From contig OX638368.1 of assembly GCA_951812925.1 (NCBI GenBank), positions 7,254,001-7,318,000 of the forward strand: DNA of 64,000 nt. The letters run 5' to 3'. Shown one piece after another: positions 41,101 to 45,210 of this stretch. Within the stretch, counting starts at the first letter, position 1, and every line of letters begins with the position of its first letter. Source of the stretch: Calliopum simillimum (taxonomy: Eukaryota; Arthropoda; Insecta; Diptera; Lauxaniidae). A program made the translations under genes and the position numbers. The notes beneath the pieces are model-generated. The model searched no databases. It saw only the letters and a list, made by a program, of their open reading frames with translations, and was not told the origin of the DNA.

Positions 41101-43762
41101 ACGATGTGATGATATGGATGGATGCAAATAAATTCCACAAAAATTACCAATTTCCAATTTCGATTTTTCATTTTATATATTGTATATTGTATACGTAACG
41201 TTCCAAATGTTTAAATTTTGTAGCCATAATTTTTGTGGTGATGTTATTGTTTAAATTTTCATATATTTTTTTAATATATATATTTATTTTTTTGTGGTGA
41301 CAATCGATTCGAATAGAGTTTCAAATTTACGAATATGACGAATTTTAATTTACATGAGGTTTTCATTTTTTTATGTTATATAAAAAGAAAAAAATTTGAA
41401 AAAGTAATTTAAATAGAATTTTTTTTTTTTCAATTGTATATCCTACATGTAAAAACGTTACTAATAAGTGTTAAATAAATATGAGGAAAAAAAAATAAAA
41501 ATTATAAAATTCATTTTGAAAAATAGAATGATCAGTGTGACAGGTTCCAAGAGACGATGACTATTTGAATATTTGAAAATTTTTGGATAATTTTTGGATA
41601 ATTTTTTTTTTTTTCAAATGTTGTTACAATTTATTCAACCTAATATTTTCGACGATTTTTTCGTAGAAGTACATTTTTTGGACTAATTTAGAGATAACTC
41701 CTGGCCGGCAAATGTCTATGTCTCAGCATTTTCTACTCAGGGGCCCATTCACAAACATTAAGGTCATATTAAAGTTTCTTAGTATTAACCCTATCTCCAT
41801 ACTAATATAAAACTTTTGTTCTGTTAATTTAGTAGGTTCATTCACAAAATCTAGAATAGAGCAGACATTTTTTCATCCGGTCTTGGGCTGTGTGACCCAA
41901 TCAGACGTTTTTGACATAAAAAATGGCTTAACCCATTTTCTGCCACTGTTTTAGTTTTTGAACAGCAAAATTGGCCATTTTCAATAAATTTTTAAACTGC
42001 GAAAATAAATCATATCAGAAAGAAAATTGGTGCCTAATAACACTTTGATCTTTTAACTGTTCGAAAATATTATTCACCAATTCCCCACTTCCCTCCAGTA
42101 GTTAGAGGGGAGTGGTTGAAAAATACCTTGTTGATACCCCTTTTTTAAAAAAATTAATAAAAATATAATGAAATGACAATGAAAAAAATTAATGATGACG
42201 TTTTATAGCCAAAGGACTAAACTATCATTTGCAATTCCAAAAACAACCCACCTGTATGAGTCAAAGTTCAATTAATCAAACCATTTTTTTGAAAAGGGCT
42301 ACCCAAAAGCCCCGTGACATCAAAATTCTCTAAAATTCAACCCTTTACCACTGTTTTCATCTATGTCATAGTTGGGTGGAGTAAAAATAGAAATATCGAC
42401 TCATAGGGGGGATGTAAAAAGGAAAAATTTTTGCTAAAAATATAATTTATGAAAAATTTTTGATGACGGTTTTGGAATCAGGAGGCGCCAATTAGTAAAA
42501 AAAAAATATATTTTTTTTCAAAAAATTAAATAATTTTTATAGCGCGGCAGAAAATGGGTTAAGGCATATCTCGAAAACCTATCCATAACAATATTATTTT
42601 TTTTTTTTTTGATTTTCGAACTAAAGGGCGCGAAGTGCCTATGAAAAAATAGTGATATTTCTTGTAGACAAGACTGAGTCCCTTTAAGTCAGGAACTTCT
42701 TTCTCTTAAAGTGCTTAACAGAGCCGAGCACTGAATACATACTAAGATTTCTGAGTCGATTTAGAGTTCTACAGCTAAGTACTCTAGAACTAGAAACATA
42801 TCGTCACCTAAAATGCAAAAAGGCGTTACATTATTTTGCATTTTTTCAAATGCACTTGAAATTCCACATATTTTGGATTTTAAAGCTAGTTTTGGCTAGT
42901 GTTGCTTAATACCGATTTTATTTTAGGCAATACTTGTCCAAACTGACTTGAAAATCTTAAATATGTGGAGTTTTAGGATGTTTTTTGCATCGCCTTTGAA
43001 CAAATTCAAAATGATGTTACGATGATGTTAAATGCTAAAAATTTCAGGTGACGATGTACAATAGGGAAAGGTTTAATAGTGCATCACTAATCATTCTATT
43101 TTTTGTTTATAATTTTAGTAATTGTAAAGTGTACGGAATAAAAGGGAAAAATCTATTATTTTTTTTAACAACTACGAATCAACGCTATTTCTTAAAAAAA
43201 GGTGAAAGAAGAATGTGTAATAAATGTTCATAAAACGGTGAAAGTGAAAATGAAATAAAATTTGAAAAATCGTAAGTGAAGTAGTAGCAAAACGAAAAAA
43301 CTGGAAAATATTGCCAGCTATGGCTTTGAGATCTCACCTTGGTATGGCACTACTTGGTACTTCAAGGCTGCCGGACGTATCGCTGCCACCGTGCAGATGT
43401 GCACCTAATTCCTTGCCGCCAGGCGGATGTGCCGGGTGTGCTGGATAATGCGCATTGCCACCCGCTGCGTTACTTCCACCAGTACCACCACCGCTGCTAC
43501 CGCCTCCACCAACGCTACCAGCACCACCACTACCACCACCACTATCGAAGGCACTTCCGTGTCCACCAGCGCCGCTTCCTTGCGGTGTACCATGATGCCC
43601 AGCAAATTCACCGTTGTGCTGAGCGGCGGTACTCGCATCATTGCTGACTGTGGTTTGTAACGAGCTTTGAGGCTTTGCTGAAGCAGCATGGCGTCCTTTA
43701 GATGGACCTGCCGCAACTGGACCGTCATCACCATCCTCTTCGCTGGAGCTGGGGTCAATCAT
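4972..43762 (-). CDS. Cadps: Calcium-dependent secretion activator (CAPS/Cadps), 18 coding exons, 3' part off the left edge
   Basis: CAPS is a peripheral protein of dense-core and synaptic vesicle membranes that binds PI(4,5)P2 and SNAREs and primes vesicles for Ca2+-triggered exocytosis (family knowledge). The spliced reading frame assembled here is 1263 codons plus 2 nt. Rough order by residue: Ser/Asp/Glu-rich start and Gly-rich linker (1-141), Gln/His/Asn-rich linker (142-352), conserved N-terminal region (353-632), C2 (about 645-755), PH (about 785-900), start of the MHD/MUN module (about 920-1264). Recognition rests on long near-identities recalled from vertebrate CADPS, such as [56 protein letters not shown] and [11 protein letters not shown]. 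All 17 splice junctions use GT-AG and keep phase. The section before [11 protein letters not shown] is roughly 250 residues longer than in vertebrates. The remaining C-terminal part of MUN must lie left of position 1. Identity is very secure; a few boundaries (exon 2 acceptor, exon 8 acceptor) are less so. Confidence 0.96.
5316..5588. mobile_element. Hairpin MITE filling Cadps intron 17
   Basis: Ends CAGCG(C/T)AGAA are inverted, followed by matching CAACAACCACAAT and CTCGGGACTACAA blocks. The middle is poly-T/poly-A. It takes up about half of the 591-nt intron between exons 17 and 18, so the pre-mRNA would carry a large hairpin here. Confidence 0.65.
5705..5861 (-). CDS. Cadps: Cadps exon 17
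   Basis: Encodes [20 protein letters not shown], then [19 protein letters not shown] and [13 protein letters not shown]. Acceptor CTTCCTTAG|G, donor GATG|GTAAGT. It has no internal Met, so a start-codon ORF scan misses it; homology to vertebrate FAWWPDLLAEHAEKFWALF is decisive. Confidence 0.96.
7059..7689 (+). mobile_element. Non-autonomous TIR element carrying the GACAGACGGACATGG motif, copy 1
   Basis: Inverted ends CCTGTCCAAACATCAAATAC and its counterpart at 7670-7689 (CCTAGCCAAACATTAAATAC in reverse complement), both followed by CCTACACTGCA. Internally there are two near-copies of a GGTGCCACGCCCTCTTGTCC block, then (CAGC)n and GACAGACGGACATGGCTAT, a motif very common in dispersed fly repeats (memory). 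Related copies lie at 36690-36860 and 44461-45210. Confidence 0.6.
8184..8408. mobile_element. MITE with perfect ~30-bp inverted ends
   Basis: TAATAGCCTTATCATGTATG plus ACGAACGAAT at 8184-8213 is exactly inverted at 8379-8408, and partial matching continues inward (GATTTTCA/TGAAAATC). 225 bp, non-coding. Perfect arms suggest a recent insertion. Confidence 0.7.
9263..10043 (+). mobile_element. Deleted Tc1/mariner-superfamily transposon, 781 bp
   Basis: Perfect terminal repeats CAGGGTGGCTGATGAA at both ends, flanked by TA (9261-9262, 10044-10045). It carries the transposase remnant described separately. Full elements of this group are roughly twice this length, so this is an internal deletion derivative that may still be mobilised in trans. 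Confidence 0.85.
9376..9900 (+). pseudogene. Transposase remnant (N-terminal HTH region), catalytic domain deleted
   Basis: Starts [17 protein letters not shown], reaches two tandem in-frame stops (TGATGA at about 9493-9498), then continues [17 protein letters not shown] to [20 protein letters not shown], a paired-like helix-turn-helix DNA-binding region typical of Tc1/mariner-group transposases. After [15 protein letters not shown] the frame jumps to what appears to be the protein's C-terminus; no DDE catalytic motifs remain. From ATG to stop TAA at 9898-9900. Confidence 0.8.
10055..10254. mobile_element. MITE family with ends AATTGAGGAGTGGCCGTACC, compact copy
   Basis: About 38-bp inverted ends continue into AAAGGGCCTAAGTACC. 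Both ends are identical but for one base (GAAGAG versus GAGGAG). 200 bp, non-coding, starting 11 bp after the Tc1-like element. The second copy (55054-56406) hosts a SINE. Confidence 0.75.
10406..11529. mobile_element. 1.1-kb TIR element with TGTACATTAAAGTGGGTCGA ends
   Basis: TGTACATTAAAGTGGGTCGA plus CCAC is inverted at 11505-11528. Internally there is a second nested inverted repeat (TATCGATACGTCC at about 11136 with GGACGTATCGATA at about 11335) and a 29-bp tandem duplication at about 11024-11083. No coding capacity. The exact ends are uncertain because ATGTACAT is itself palindromic. Confidence 0.65.
13117..13368 (-). CDS. Unassigned exon-like ORF in Cadps intron 16, possible alternative terminal exon
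   Basis: An 83-codon frame after an acceptor-like TTATAG at 13369-13370. It starts [18 protein letters not shown], is Ala/Gly-rich in the middle ([14 protein letters not shown]) and ends [20 protein letters not shown] plus R-T-Q. GC content and codon use are far above the surrounding AT-rich intron, as in the true exons. The stop TAA is embedded in an AATAAA polyadenylation signal. The acceptor is phase 0, matching the phase 0 exit of exon 16, so splicing to it would give a truncated CAPS ending in this tail. It could equally be the last exon of a nested minus-strand gene. I recognise no family. Confidence 0.5.
   Translation of the reverse strand: MRKNNMDRKDTKKDVTDGVNNQNDDGATALNDAAEAADFAAAGGMGSSIAGGNMAAKNGPPPFRYCMPTHAVYTAPVPTARTQ
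14465..14950 (+). repeat. Tandem repeat, about 3-4 diverged units of about 130-160 bp
   Basis: Each unit contains CATTTTTTCC, a CCCGGCAATGA or similar word, TTTTTTGATATTTTTATC, TTGTATGGAG and GAGAAATGTTGAA. Units differ by substitutions and a deletion in the third. ORFs here simply follow the repeat. It directly abuts the MITE at 14990. Confidence 0.6.
14990..15118. mobile_element. MITE, GGTATTCCT(T/C)AAAACGTGT family, copy 1
   Basis: Imperfect inverted ends (GGTATTCCTCAAAAC... with GTTTTAAGGAATACC) and a TTACGAGG core. A second copy with the same arms is at 44016-44127. About 130 bp, non-coding. Confidence 0.6.
16695..16806. mobile_element. Hairpin MITE, ATTGGGGGYTATCGTGAA family, copy 1
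   Basis: Ends ATGGGGGCTATCGTGAA and TTCACGATAACCCCCAAT are inverted, and the interior continues the palindrome (GGGGAATTTTCTTAAACTGC against GCAGTTTGAGAAAATTCCCC). Almost the whole 112 bp folds on itself. Copy 2 is at 31811-31897. Confidence 0.7.
17519..17816. mobile_element. TIR element with TGTACATTAGGGTGGT ends
   Basis: TGTACATTAGGGTGGTTTAA at the left matches the inverted right end (TTGGACCATCCTAATGTACA). About 300 bp with long poly-T stretches and no coding frame. The outer TGTACATTA is shared with the unrelated-looking element at 10406-11529. Confidence 0.6.
18234..18363. mobile_element. Hairpin MITE, about 50-bp arms
   Basis: AGGCTATCTGAGCAACAGTG and the reverse complement of the right end (AGGCCATCAGAACAACAGTG) match, continuing through CTAACTCTTACTTCGTTAAA-like sequence on both arms. 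130 bp, non-coding. Confidence 0.7.
19071..19183 (-). CDS. Cadps: Cadps exon 16
   Basis: Encodes [20 protein letters not shown], then [18 protein letters not shown], matching the family motif KLEEILHLAELCIEVLQQNE. Phase 0 exit (GAG|GTATTT) into a 13.2-kb intron. Confidence 0.95.
19255..19320 (+). repeat. ATTC/CATT microsatellite
   Basis: Imperfect (CATT)n/(TTCA)n tract in the intron just after exon 15. Confidence 0.8.
19368..19657 (-). CDS. Cadps: Cadps exon 15, most conserved MUN block
   Basis: 96 codons starting [16 protein letters not shown], with [33 protein letters not shown] and [14 protein letters not shown]. This is the region shared with Unc13-type priming factors. Acceptor GGGGAACTTAG|G, donor GAAG|GTAAGT. 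Confidence 0.97.
19863..20050 (-). CDS. Cadps: Cadps exon 14
   Basis: Encodes [20 protein letters not shown], then [20 protein letters not shown] and [19 protein letters not shown]. Acceptor ATATAG|GG, donor AACAG|GTAAGT. Confidence 0.96.
20211..20347 (-). CDS. Cadps: Cadps exon 13, start of MHD/MUN module
   Basis: Encodes [19 protein letters not shown], then [20 protein letters not shown] and NDPYASL. Entry phase 1 from exon 12, exit phase 0. The vertebrate counterpart is DADRFQKHGMDEFISANPC. Confidence 0.95.
21070..21340 (+). repeat. Minisatellite of GACCATA/GATCATA units
   Basis: Variants of ATAGACCATAAAGGACAGAT and CATAGACCATAGATTATGGA alternate for about 270 bp with an approximate 45-50 bp higher-order period. 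Non-coding, intronic. Confidence 0.75.
21648..22010. repeat. Inverted-repeat element, about 35-bp arms
   Basis: GACGCAGTCTGACGAAACCA with TACTTAACTT(G)CC at 21651-21683 pairs with GGTAAGTTAAGTATGGTTTT and GTCAGACCGCGTC at 21978-22010. Probably a MITE; no target duplication identified. Confidence 0.55.
22194..22400 (-). CDS. Cadps: Cadps exon 12, PH domain second part
   Basis: Encodes [19 protein letters not shown], then [20 protein letters not shown] and [16 protein letters not shown], the C-terminal strands and helix of PH. The segment at the front of this exon replaces the vertebrate PHPGLQGGC linker and is a known site of exon choice in flies and vertebrates, though only one version is visible here. 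Confidence 0.95.
22490..22665 (-). CDS. Cadps: Cadps exon 11, PH domain first part
   Basis: Encodes [18 protein letters not shown], then [20 protein letters not shown] and [16 protein letters not shown]. The basic WKKWKKRYF segment is the strand region that binds phosphoinositides in the CAPS PH domain (family knowledge). Acceptor TTTTTTAG|T; donor AGTG|GTATGT, phase 1. Confidence 0.96.
23255..23333. mobile_element. Tiny piggyBac-like MITE, TTAA-flanked
   Basis: TTAA at 23251-23254 and 23334-23337 flank ends CCCATTATA and TATAAT(G)GG. TTAA targeting and CCC-starting ends are the piggyBac signature. 79 bp with a poly-A block. Same CCCATT end as 41932-42558. Confidence 0.55.
23426..23532 (-). 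CDS. Cadps: Cadps exon 10, C2-PH linker
   Basis: Encodes [20 protein letters not shown], then [15 protein letters not shown] and the split Gly that opens the PH domain (GYLYAIG in exon 11). Only 75 nt separate it from exon 9, the shortest intron in the window. Confidence 0.94.
23608..23752 (-). CDS. Cadps: Cadps exon 9, C2 domain second part
   Basis: Encodes [20 protein letters not shown], then [20 protein letters not shown] and KPTPLSSK. Acceptor TTTTAG|G, donor AAAG|GTACAT. The [21 protein letters not shown] homology places the acceptor exactly. Confidence 0.95.
24870..25145 (+). mobile_element. SINE, hammerhead-bearing family, locus A (degenerate)
   Basis: AGTTCAATCCCGGCC at 24894-24908 looks like a tRNA T-arm/B box. 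It is followed by the hammerhead-like core (24983-25028) and then by a tail matching the 56126-56256 copy block by block: TTGTCAT, a TTAGAAAAATGCAT-like word, CTTGCAAATA, CTAAAAGTTCA. An A box is not clear, so the 5' end is truncated or decayed. Confidence 0.65.
24983..25028 (+). ncRNA. Hammerhead ribozyme motif, locus A (probably decayed)
   Basis: TGGT-CTGATGA ... GAAA-CATATG-TC-ACCA: stem I TGGT/ACCA pairs, and the two conserved core boxes and the GTC cleavage triplet are intact. Stem II (GGCTAC/GTAACC) has one C-A mismatch and an extra T after CTGATGA, so activity is doubtful. Loop GTGGCG resembles that of the other copies. Confidence 0.6.
25640..25910 (+). repeat. GGGCGTTATTTC motif island
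   Basis: Many direct and inverted copies of TTGGGCGTTATTTCAT and decayed versions (GAAATAACGCACAC, GTGGGCGATATTTTATTTC, GTGGGCGGCATTTCG, TTTGGGTGTTAC). The same motif forms 63250-63510 and occurs singly at about 23837-23852. A simple AT/GC mosaic, not coding. Confidence 0.55.
25961..26191 (-). CDS. Cadps: Cadps exon 8, C2 domain first part
   Basis: Encodes [20 protein letters not shown], then [20 protein letters not shown] and [20 protein letters not shown], ending QAEASKP plus a split Met. This is the start of the C2 domain; as in other CAPS proteins the Ca-binding Asp set of classical C2 domains is not evident. The acceptor (TTCAAAAG|A) is the only one found that keeps frame with the microexon, but the first 20 residues are poorly conserved, so this boundary is less certain. 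Confidence 0.88.
26426..26440 (-). CDS. Cadps: Cadps exon 7, 15-nt microexon
   Basis: A 15-nt exon with a strong acceptor (CTTTCTTCAATTTCAG) and a consensus donor (GTAAGT). It continues the frame as S-T-P-S-F-L, where vertebrate CAPS reads QNSAFLD at the same place. Without it, exon 6 (phase 2) joined to exon 8 (entry needing 1 nt) would also stay in frame, because the microexon is a multiple of 3. It can therefore be an in-frame cassette. Confidence 0.75.
26820..27182 (-). mobile_element. SINE, hammerhead-bearing family, locus B
   Basis: Flanked by a 12-bp direct repeat ATCCTTGAGGAT (26808-26819 and 27183-27194), the mark of target-primed insertion. On the minus strand the A box TAGCCTAAGTGG is at 27037-27026 and the B box GGTTCGAGTGC at 26984-26974, a tRNA-like arrangement. 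The hammerhead core follows at 26946-26867 and an AGTTCAAT-type tail is near the 3' end. About 120 bp upstream of the A box lies within the duplication and is unexplained. Confidence 0.75.
26867..26946 (-). ncRNA. Hammerhead ribozyme motif, locus B (all stems intact)
   Basis: Minus strand: TGAT-CTGATGA-GGCTAT-(41-nt loop)-ATAGCC-GAAA-CATTTG-TA-ATCA. Stem I TGAT/ATCA, stem II GGCTAT/ATAGCC with the required G10.1-C11.1 pair, and a short stem III are all complementary; cleavage would follow GTA, allowed by the UH rule. The loop adds an ACATG/CATGT helix. Stem sequences differ from the other loci yet still pair. Confidence 0.75.
28625..31143. mobile_element. hAT-type DNA transposon, non-autonomous, with nested LINE
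   Basis: 8-bp target duplication TCAATGTG at 28617-28624 and 31144-31151. Ends CATGGGCGTACGCAAGG and, inverted, CAAGGGCGTACGCAGG; C/G runs lie just inside each end. An 8-bp duplication and CA-starting ends are the hAT signature. No hAT transposase frame is present; the interior is foldback-like AT-rich DNA (28930-29400, related to 58680-59150) and a LINE remnant. Confidence 0.75.
29420..30996 (+). mobile_element. 5'-truncated, broken LINE with RNase H domain (LOA/I/R1-type)
   Basis: Reverse-transcriptase C-terminal part: [20 protein letters not shown], a stop at 29685-29687, then [17 protein letters not shown]. The RNase H begins [11 protein letters not shown] at about 30038, shifts frame near 30140-30150 ([12 protein letters not shown] in another frame), then [13 protein letters not shown] and [17 protein letters not shown]. 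Next a CCHC-like region (ICRSCKD, CECPAL) and a 3' end CTTACCTAACCTAACC. Multiple frame breaks make it a pseudogene. Clade call is from the RT plus RNase H layout only. Confidence 0.75.
31811..31897. mobile_element. Hairpin MITE, ATTGGGGGYTATCGTGAA family, copy 2
   Basis: TTGGGGGTTATCGTGAATAA and GATTCACGATAAGCCCCATT are inverted; the internal CAGTTTGAGAAAATTCCCC block is identical with copy 1 (16695-16806). About 25 bp shorter than copy 1. Confidence 0.7.
33791..33904. mobile_element. Short hairpin MITE
   Basis: TTTTTAGATATCATCCATTG at the left is inverted at the right (CAATGGATGATATCTCAAAA), with a GAAG/CTTC extension. 114 bp, non-coding. Confidence 0.65.
33990..35095 (+). mobile_element. 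Decayed LINE (RTE-like): endonuclease end and RT tail
   Basis: Near 34345-34425 a frame reads [20 protein letters not shown], the conserved end of an AP-type LINE endonuclease (SDH motif). From about 34740 the RT tail recurs ([13 protein letters not shown], WQEIKVK-like, ending near GCTCCTCCTAG). Frames are broken throughout and much of the RT is missing. Confidence 0.65.
35327..35577 (-). CDS. Cadps: Cadps exon 6
   Basis: Encodes [18 protein letters not shown], then [19 protein letters not shown] and [10 protein letters not shown] to LQKLKRYNH, nearly identical to the family. Acceptor CATTTCAG|CTT, donor CACAG|GTGTGT in phase 2. The next intron is 8.9 kb. Confidence 0.95.
36690..36860 (-). 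mobile_element. Fragment of the 7059-type TIR element
   Basis: Reverse-complement match to the left end of 7059-7689: GGTGTGGTACTTCTCATATA corresponds to TATGGGAGGTGCCACGCCC, then TTTTTTGAGATAA and TGCA-like GCAGTGAAGGGCATTTAAT. It lies in the intron between Cadps exons 5 and 6. The remaining intron (35578-36689) is AT-rich and unrecognised. Confidence 0.5.
36983..37079 (+). repeat. Dispersed about 95-bp repeat next to Cadps exon 5
   Basis: Shares GCGACTCA.C.TTTTCAT, AAAAGCTTTCGAAACGAAAA, TATTGAAATC and ACGGATTCTGGAA with 45700-45797 and 59565-59665. It ends about 18 nt from the exon 5 donor. No known family recognised. Confidence 0.45.
37097..37328 (-). CDS. Cadps: Cadps exon 5
   Basis: Encodes [18 protein letters not shown] to [13 protein letters not shown], including [17 protein letters not shown]. 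Starts after TTTATAG, one nt into the Arg codon; ends ATG|GTATGT in phase 0. A dispersed repeat lies immediately beyond the donor (36983-37079). Confidence 0.95.
37704..37879 (-). CDS. Cadps: Cadps exon 4
   Basis: Translates as [15 protein letters not shown], then [19 protein letters not shown], then [13 protein letters not shown], colinear with vertebrate CADPS. Two overlapping donors exist, GTAAGG and GTAGGT. Only the second (exon end 37704, phase 2) keeps the frame into exon 5 and restores the family motif [14 protein letters not shown], so that one was chosen. Confidence 0.94.
38331..38498 (-). CDS. Cadps: Cadps exon 3, start of the conserved N-terminal region
   Basis: 56 codons, phase 0 at both ends, acceptor TTATGCAG|GAA and donor TTTCAG|GTAAAA. 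It contains [19 protein letters not shown] followed by [16 protein letters not shown], which is almost the vertebrate sequence. An 11-bp satellite ends only about 80 nt upstream of its acceptor in the transcript direction. Confidence 0.95.
38579..39992 (+). repeat. 11-bp tandem satellite, about 128 copies, in Cadps intron 2
   Basis: GTCAAGTCTAA repeated almost without variation for about 1.41 kb; scattered single changes (CTTAG, AAGGC, AACTC variants) and slightly degenerate edges. In transcript sense the unit is TTAGACTTGAC. The array ends about 80 nt before the exon 3 acceptor. High homogeneity implies recent expansion or ongoing homogenisation; the true length may differ from this assembly. 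Confidence 0.97.
40207..40837 (-). CDS. Cadps: Cadps exon 2, Gln/His/Asn-rich linker
   Basis: Encodes about 210 residues: poly-Gln/His runs (about residues 175-235), a Ser/Asn-rich stretch with a run of seven Asn, then a more ordinary tail containing [18 protein letters not shown] and seven Gly. The SPSPS motif corresponds to SVSPSPSVLSE in vertebrate CAPS just before the conserved region. The donor is CAC|GTAAGT, phase 0. The acceptor AAAAG|T has a poor pyrimidine tract and is chosen because it restores the exon 1 frame. The CAG/CAA and AAT runs are likely length-polymorphic. Confidence 0.85.
40838..43337 (-). other. Cadps intron 1, 2.5 kb
   Basis: Contains a degenerate GATAC/GATAT tract at about 41045-41120 and a TTAA-flanked element at 41932-42558. 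The rest is AT-rich; nothing recognisable at 41130-41930 and 42560-43337. Confidence 0.6.
41932..42558. mobile_element. piggyBac-like non-autonomous element, TTAA target
   Basis: TTAA at 41928-41931 and 42559-42562 flank perfect 13-bp ends CCCATTTTCTGCC and GGCAGAAAATGGG. TTAA targeting with CCC-starting ends points to piggyBac. 627 bp, no transposase frame. Confidence 0.65.
43338..43762 (-). CDS. Cadps: Cadps exon 1 (start codon)
   Basis: Begins [13 protein letters not shown], matching the MLDPSSSEEE-type start of animal CAPS proteins, which fixes the initiator. The rest is low-complexity Gly/Ser/Ala sequence (about residues 70-110) and a short His/Pro stretch, so probably disordered. It is GC-rich against its surroundings. 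The donor is AAG|GTGAGA, leaving 2 nt of a Ser codon (AG|T) completed by exon 2. Antisense ORFs over this exon are shadows of its biased composition. Confidence 0.93.
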
Positions 43763-43899
43763 TGCTTTGTTGGTTGTGGTGCGATGCGATGGAGTACAAT
43801 TAACCTTAGGTCAAGAATTTTTCTATTTGTTTTTTTATCTCAGCTTAGTTATTGTATTTTATTTTCGTGTGTTCGGTATAGCTTTTGAATTAATTTAAA
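43763..43899 (-). other. Predicted Cadps 5' UTR segment preceded by a splice acceptor
   Basis: Directly upstream of the ATG, a strong minus-strand acceptor (a T/C tract followed by TTTTTTGCAG) ends at 43900. This suggests the start-codon exon begins at 43899 with about 137 nt of leader, and that at least one non-coding exon and the promoter lie further right. I could not locate them. The leader has no long upstream ORF. Inferred from the splice signal only. Confidence 0.5.
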
Positions 43900-44015
43900 C
43901 TGCAAAAAAGAAAAAAAAAATGCTTTAATATATCAAAAGCCTTATTCAAAATAAAGCTTACTTAACTACAGAGCTTAGTAATAGAGGTCTGCACAAGACA
44001 ACTTGCAATATAGTA

Positions 44016-44127
44016 AGGGTATTCCTTAAAACGTGTAAAAGTCTCGAAAACCTCGTAAAACTGTCAAAGTTCGTATTGATTTTGACAACTTTTACGAGGA
44101 ATTTTACACGTTTAAAGGAATGCCCCC
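44016..44127. mobile_element. MITE, GGTATTCCTTAAAACGTGT family, copy 2
   Basis: AGGGTATTCCTTAAAACGTG at the left, ACACGTTTAAAGGAATGCCC at the right; core CCTCGTAAAACTGTCAAA. Matches copy 1 at 14990-15118. Lies just upstream of the predicted first Cadps leader segment. Confidence 0.65.
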
Positions 44128-44460
44128 AGTGTAATTTTTTTTATTCGCACATTTTACACCGAACTGATGTATAGTATTTGATCTGAAAAATTTAAGATTC
44201 AAATAATCATCTACACTGGTTTAGTTTTGGCACTGTAAAACATTGTCTTATTTTATCAGTATAAAAAAAAACCTAATTCTAACAAATACATCAGTGTACT
44301 GTATTTTATAAAAAACAAATACTTCAGGTAATTGTAAAGCGTGCAAGTAGAAAAACTACAGTAAAATTTATGATATGGTAACACCTGCAAGTTGCAAAGC
44401 ATTGGTAACCCAGAGAGAGAGAGAGAGCGTAAACAAAACTAGTAAGGGTGTAACTTTTGG

Positions 44461-45210
44461 CCTGGCCAAGCATTAAATACCCTACACTGCAGTATTTCGA
44501 AAATTTTGCTAATATGGAAGGTGCCACGCCCTCTTGTCCGAGTTCACCCAGATTTTTCTCAGAGCTTACTTTTATAGCCTTTAGTGTTTGGGTGAAATTC
44601 AGTTGGATTATCTCAAAAAACGCTTTCAGTATAGAGTTTGGAAGCTTTTGCTTATATGAGAGGTGCCACGCCCTCTTGTCCGAATTCGCCCAGTTTTTGC
44701 TCAGAGCTTGCGCTTACAATTCGTAGTATCTATGTCTAACTGGAAAAGGTCGTTGGAAAAGGAAATCCAAGAATCGGGAAAATCGTGGCAAGAGATCAAA
44801 GTCATCGCAAGGGATCGTGACAAATGGAGAGATTTCATATTGGCCCTATGCTCCTCCTAGGAGTTAAAGGAGAATACATACATGTCTATTTTGGTTGCAT
44901 TATCGCGAAAAATACTCCTCAAGTTGCATTTTGAATATATTTTTTGTATGGGCGGTAGGCGTGCCCGTTGACCGATTTCGCACATTTTCAATCCCCCGAG
45001 CTAACTTTGACGGCGGAGGCTGTGCAGCAAATTTCATTGAATTATCTTGCTTAGTTTTCCCAAAAAGTGTACATATTTCCATACACAGCACCCAGCCAGC
45101 CAAACAGACGGACATGGCTATATCGACTCAGGAAATGACGCTGATCAAGAATGTATGTACTTTTCCATATCTGCCACGCCTCCTTCTCTGCGTTACAAAC
45201 GGAAGGACAA
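44461..45210 (+). mobile_element. 7059-type TIR element, copy 2, interrupted by a LINE end
   Basis: Starts CCTGGCCAAGCATTAAATAC, CCTACACTGCA, and carries the paired GGTGCCACGCCCTCTTGTCC blocks, ending with CAGACGGACATGGCTATATC and CTGATCAAGAATGTATGTAC. The right terminal repeat seen in copy 1 was not found. The LINE fragment at 44739-44881 splits it. Confidence 0.55.
44739..44881 (+). mobile_element. 143-bp LINE 3' end with target duplication
   Basis: Encodes [40 protein letters not shown] and the stop, then GAGTTAAAGGAGAATACATA. Flanked by ATGTCTA (44732-44738, 44882-44888). Nearly identical with the end at 2160-2300, so the LINE family moved fairly recently. Confidence 0.8.

Noticed and set aside
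43339..43758. Antisense and alternate-frame ORFs over Cadps exon 1
   Set aside because: His/Arg- or Val-rich translations are by-products of the GGC/ACC-rich exon; no family resemblance.
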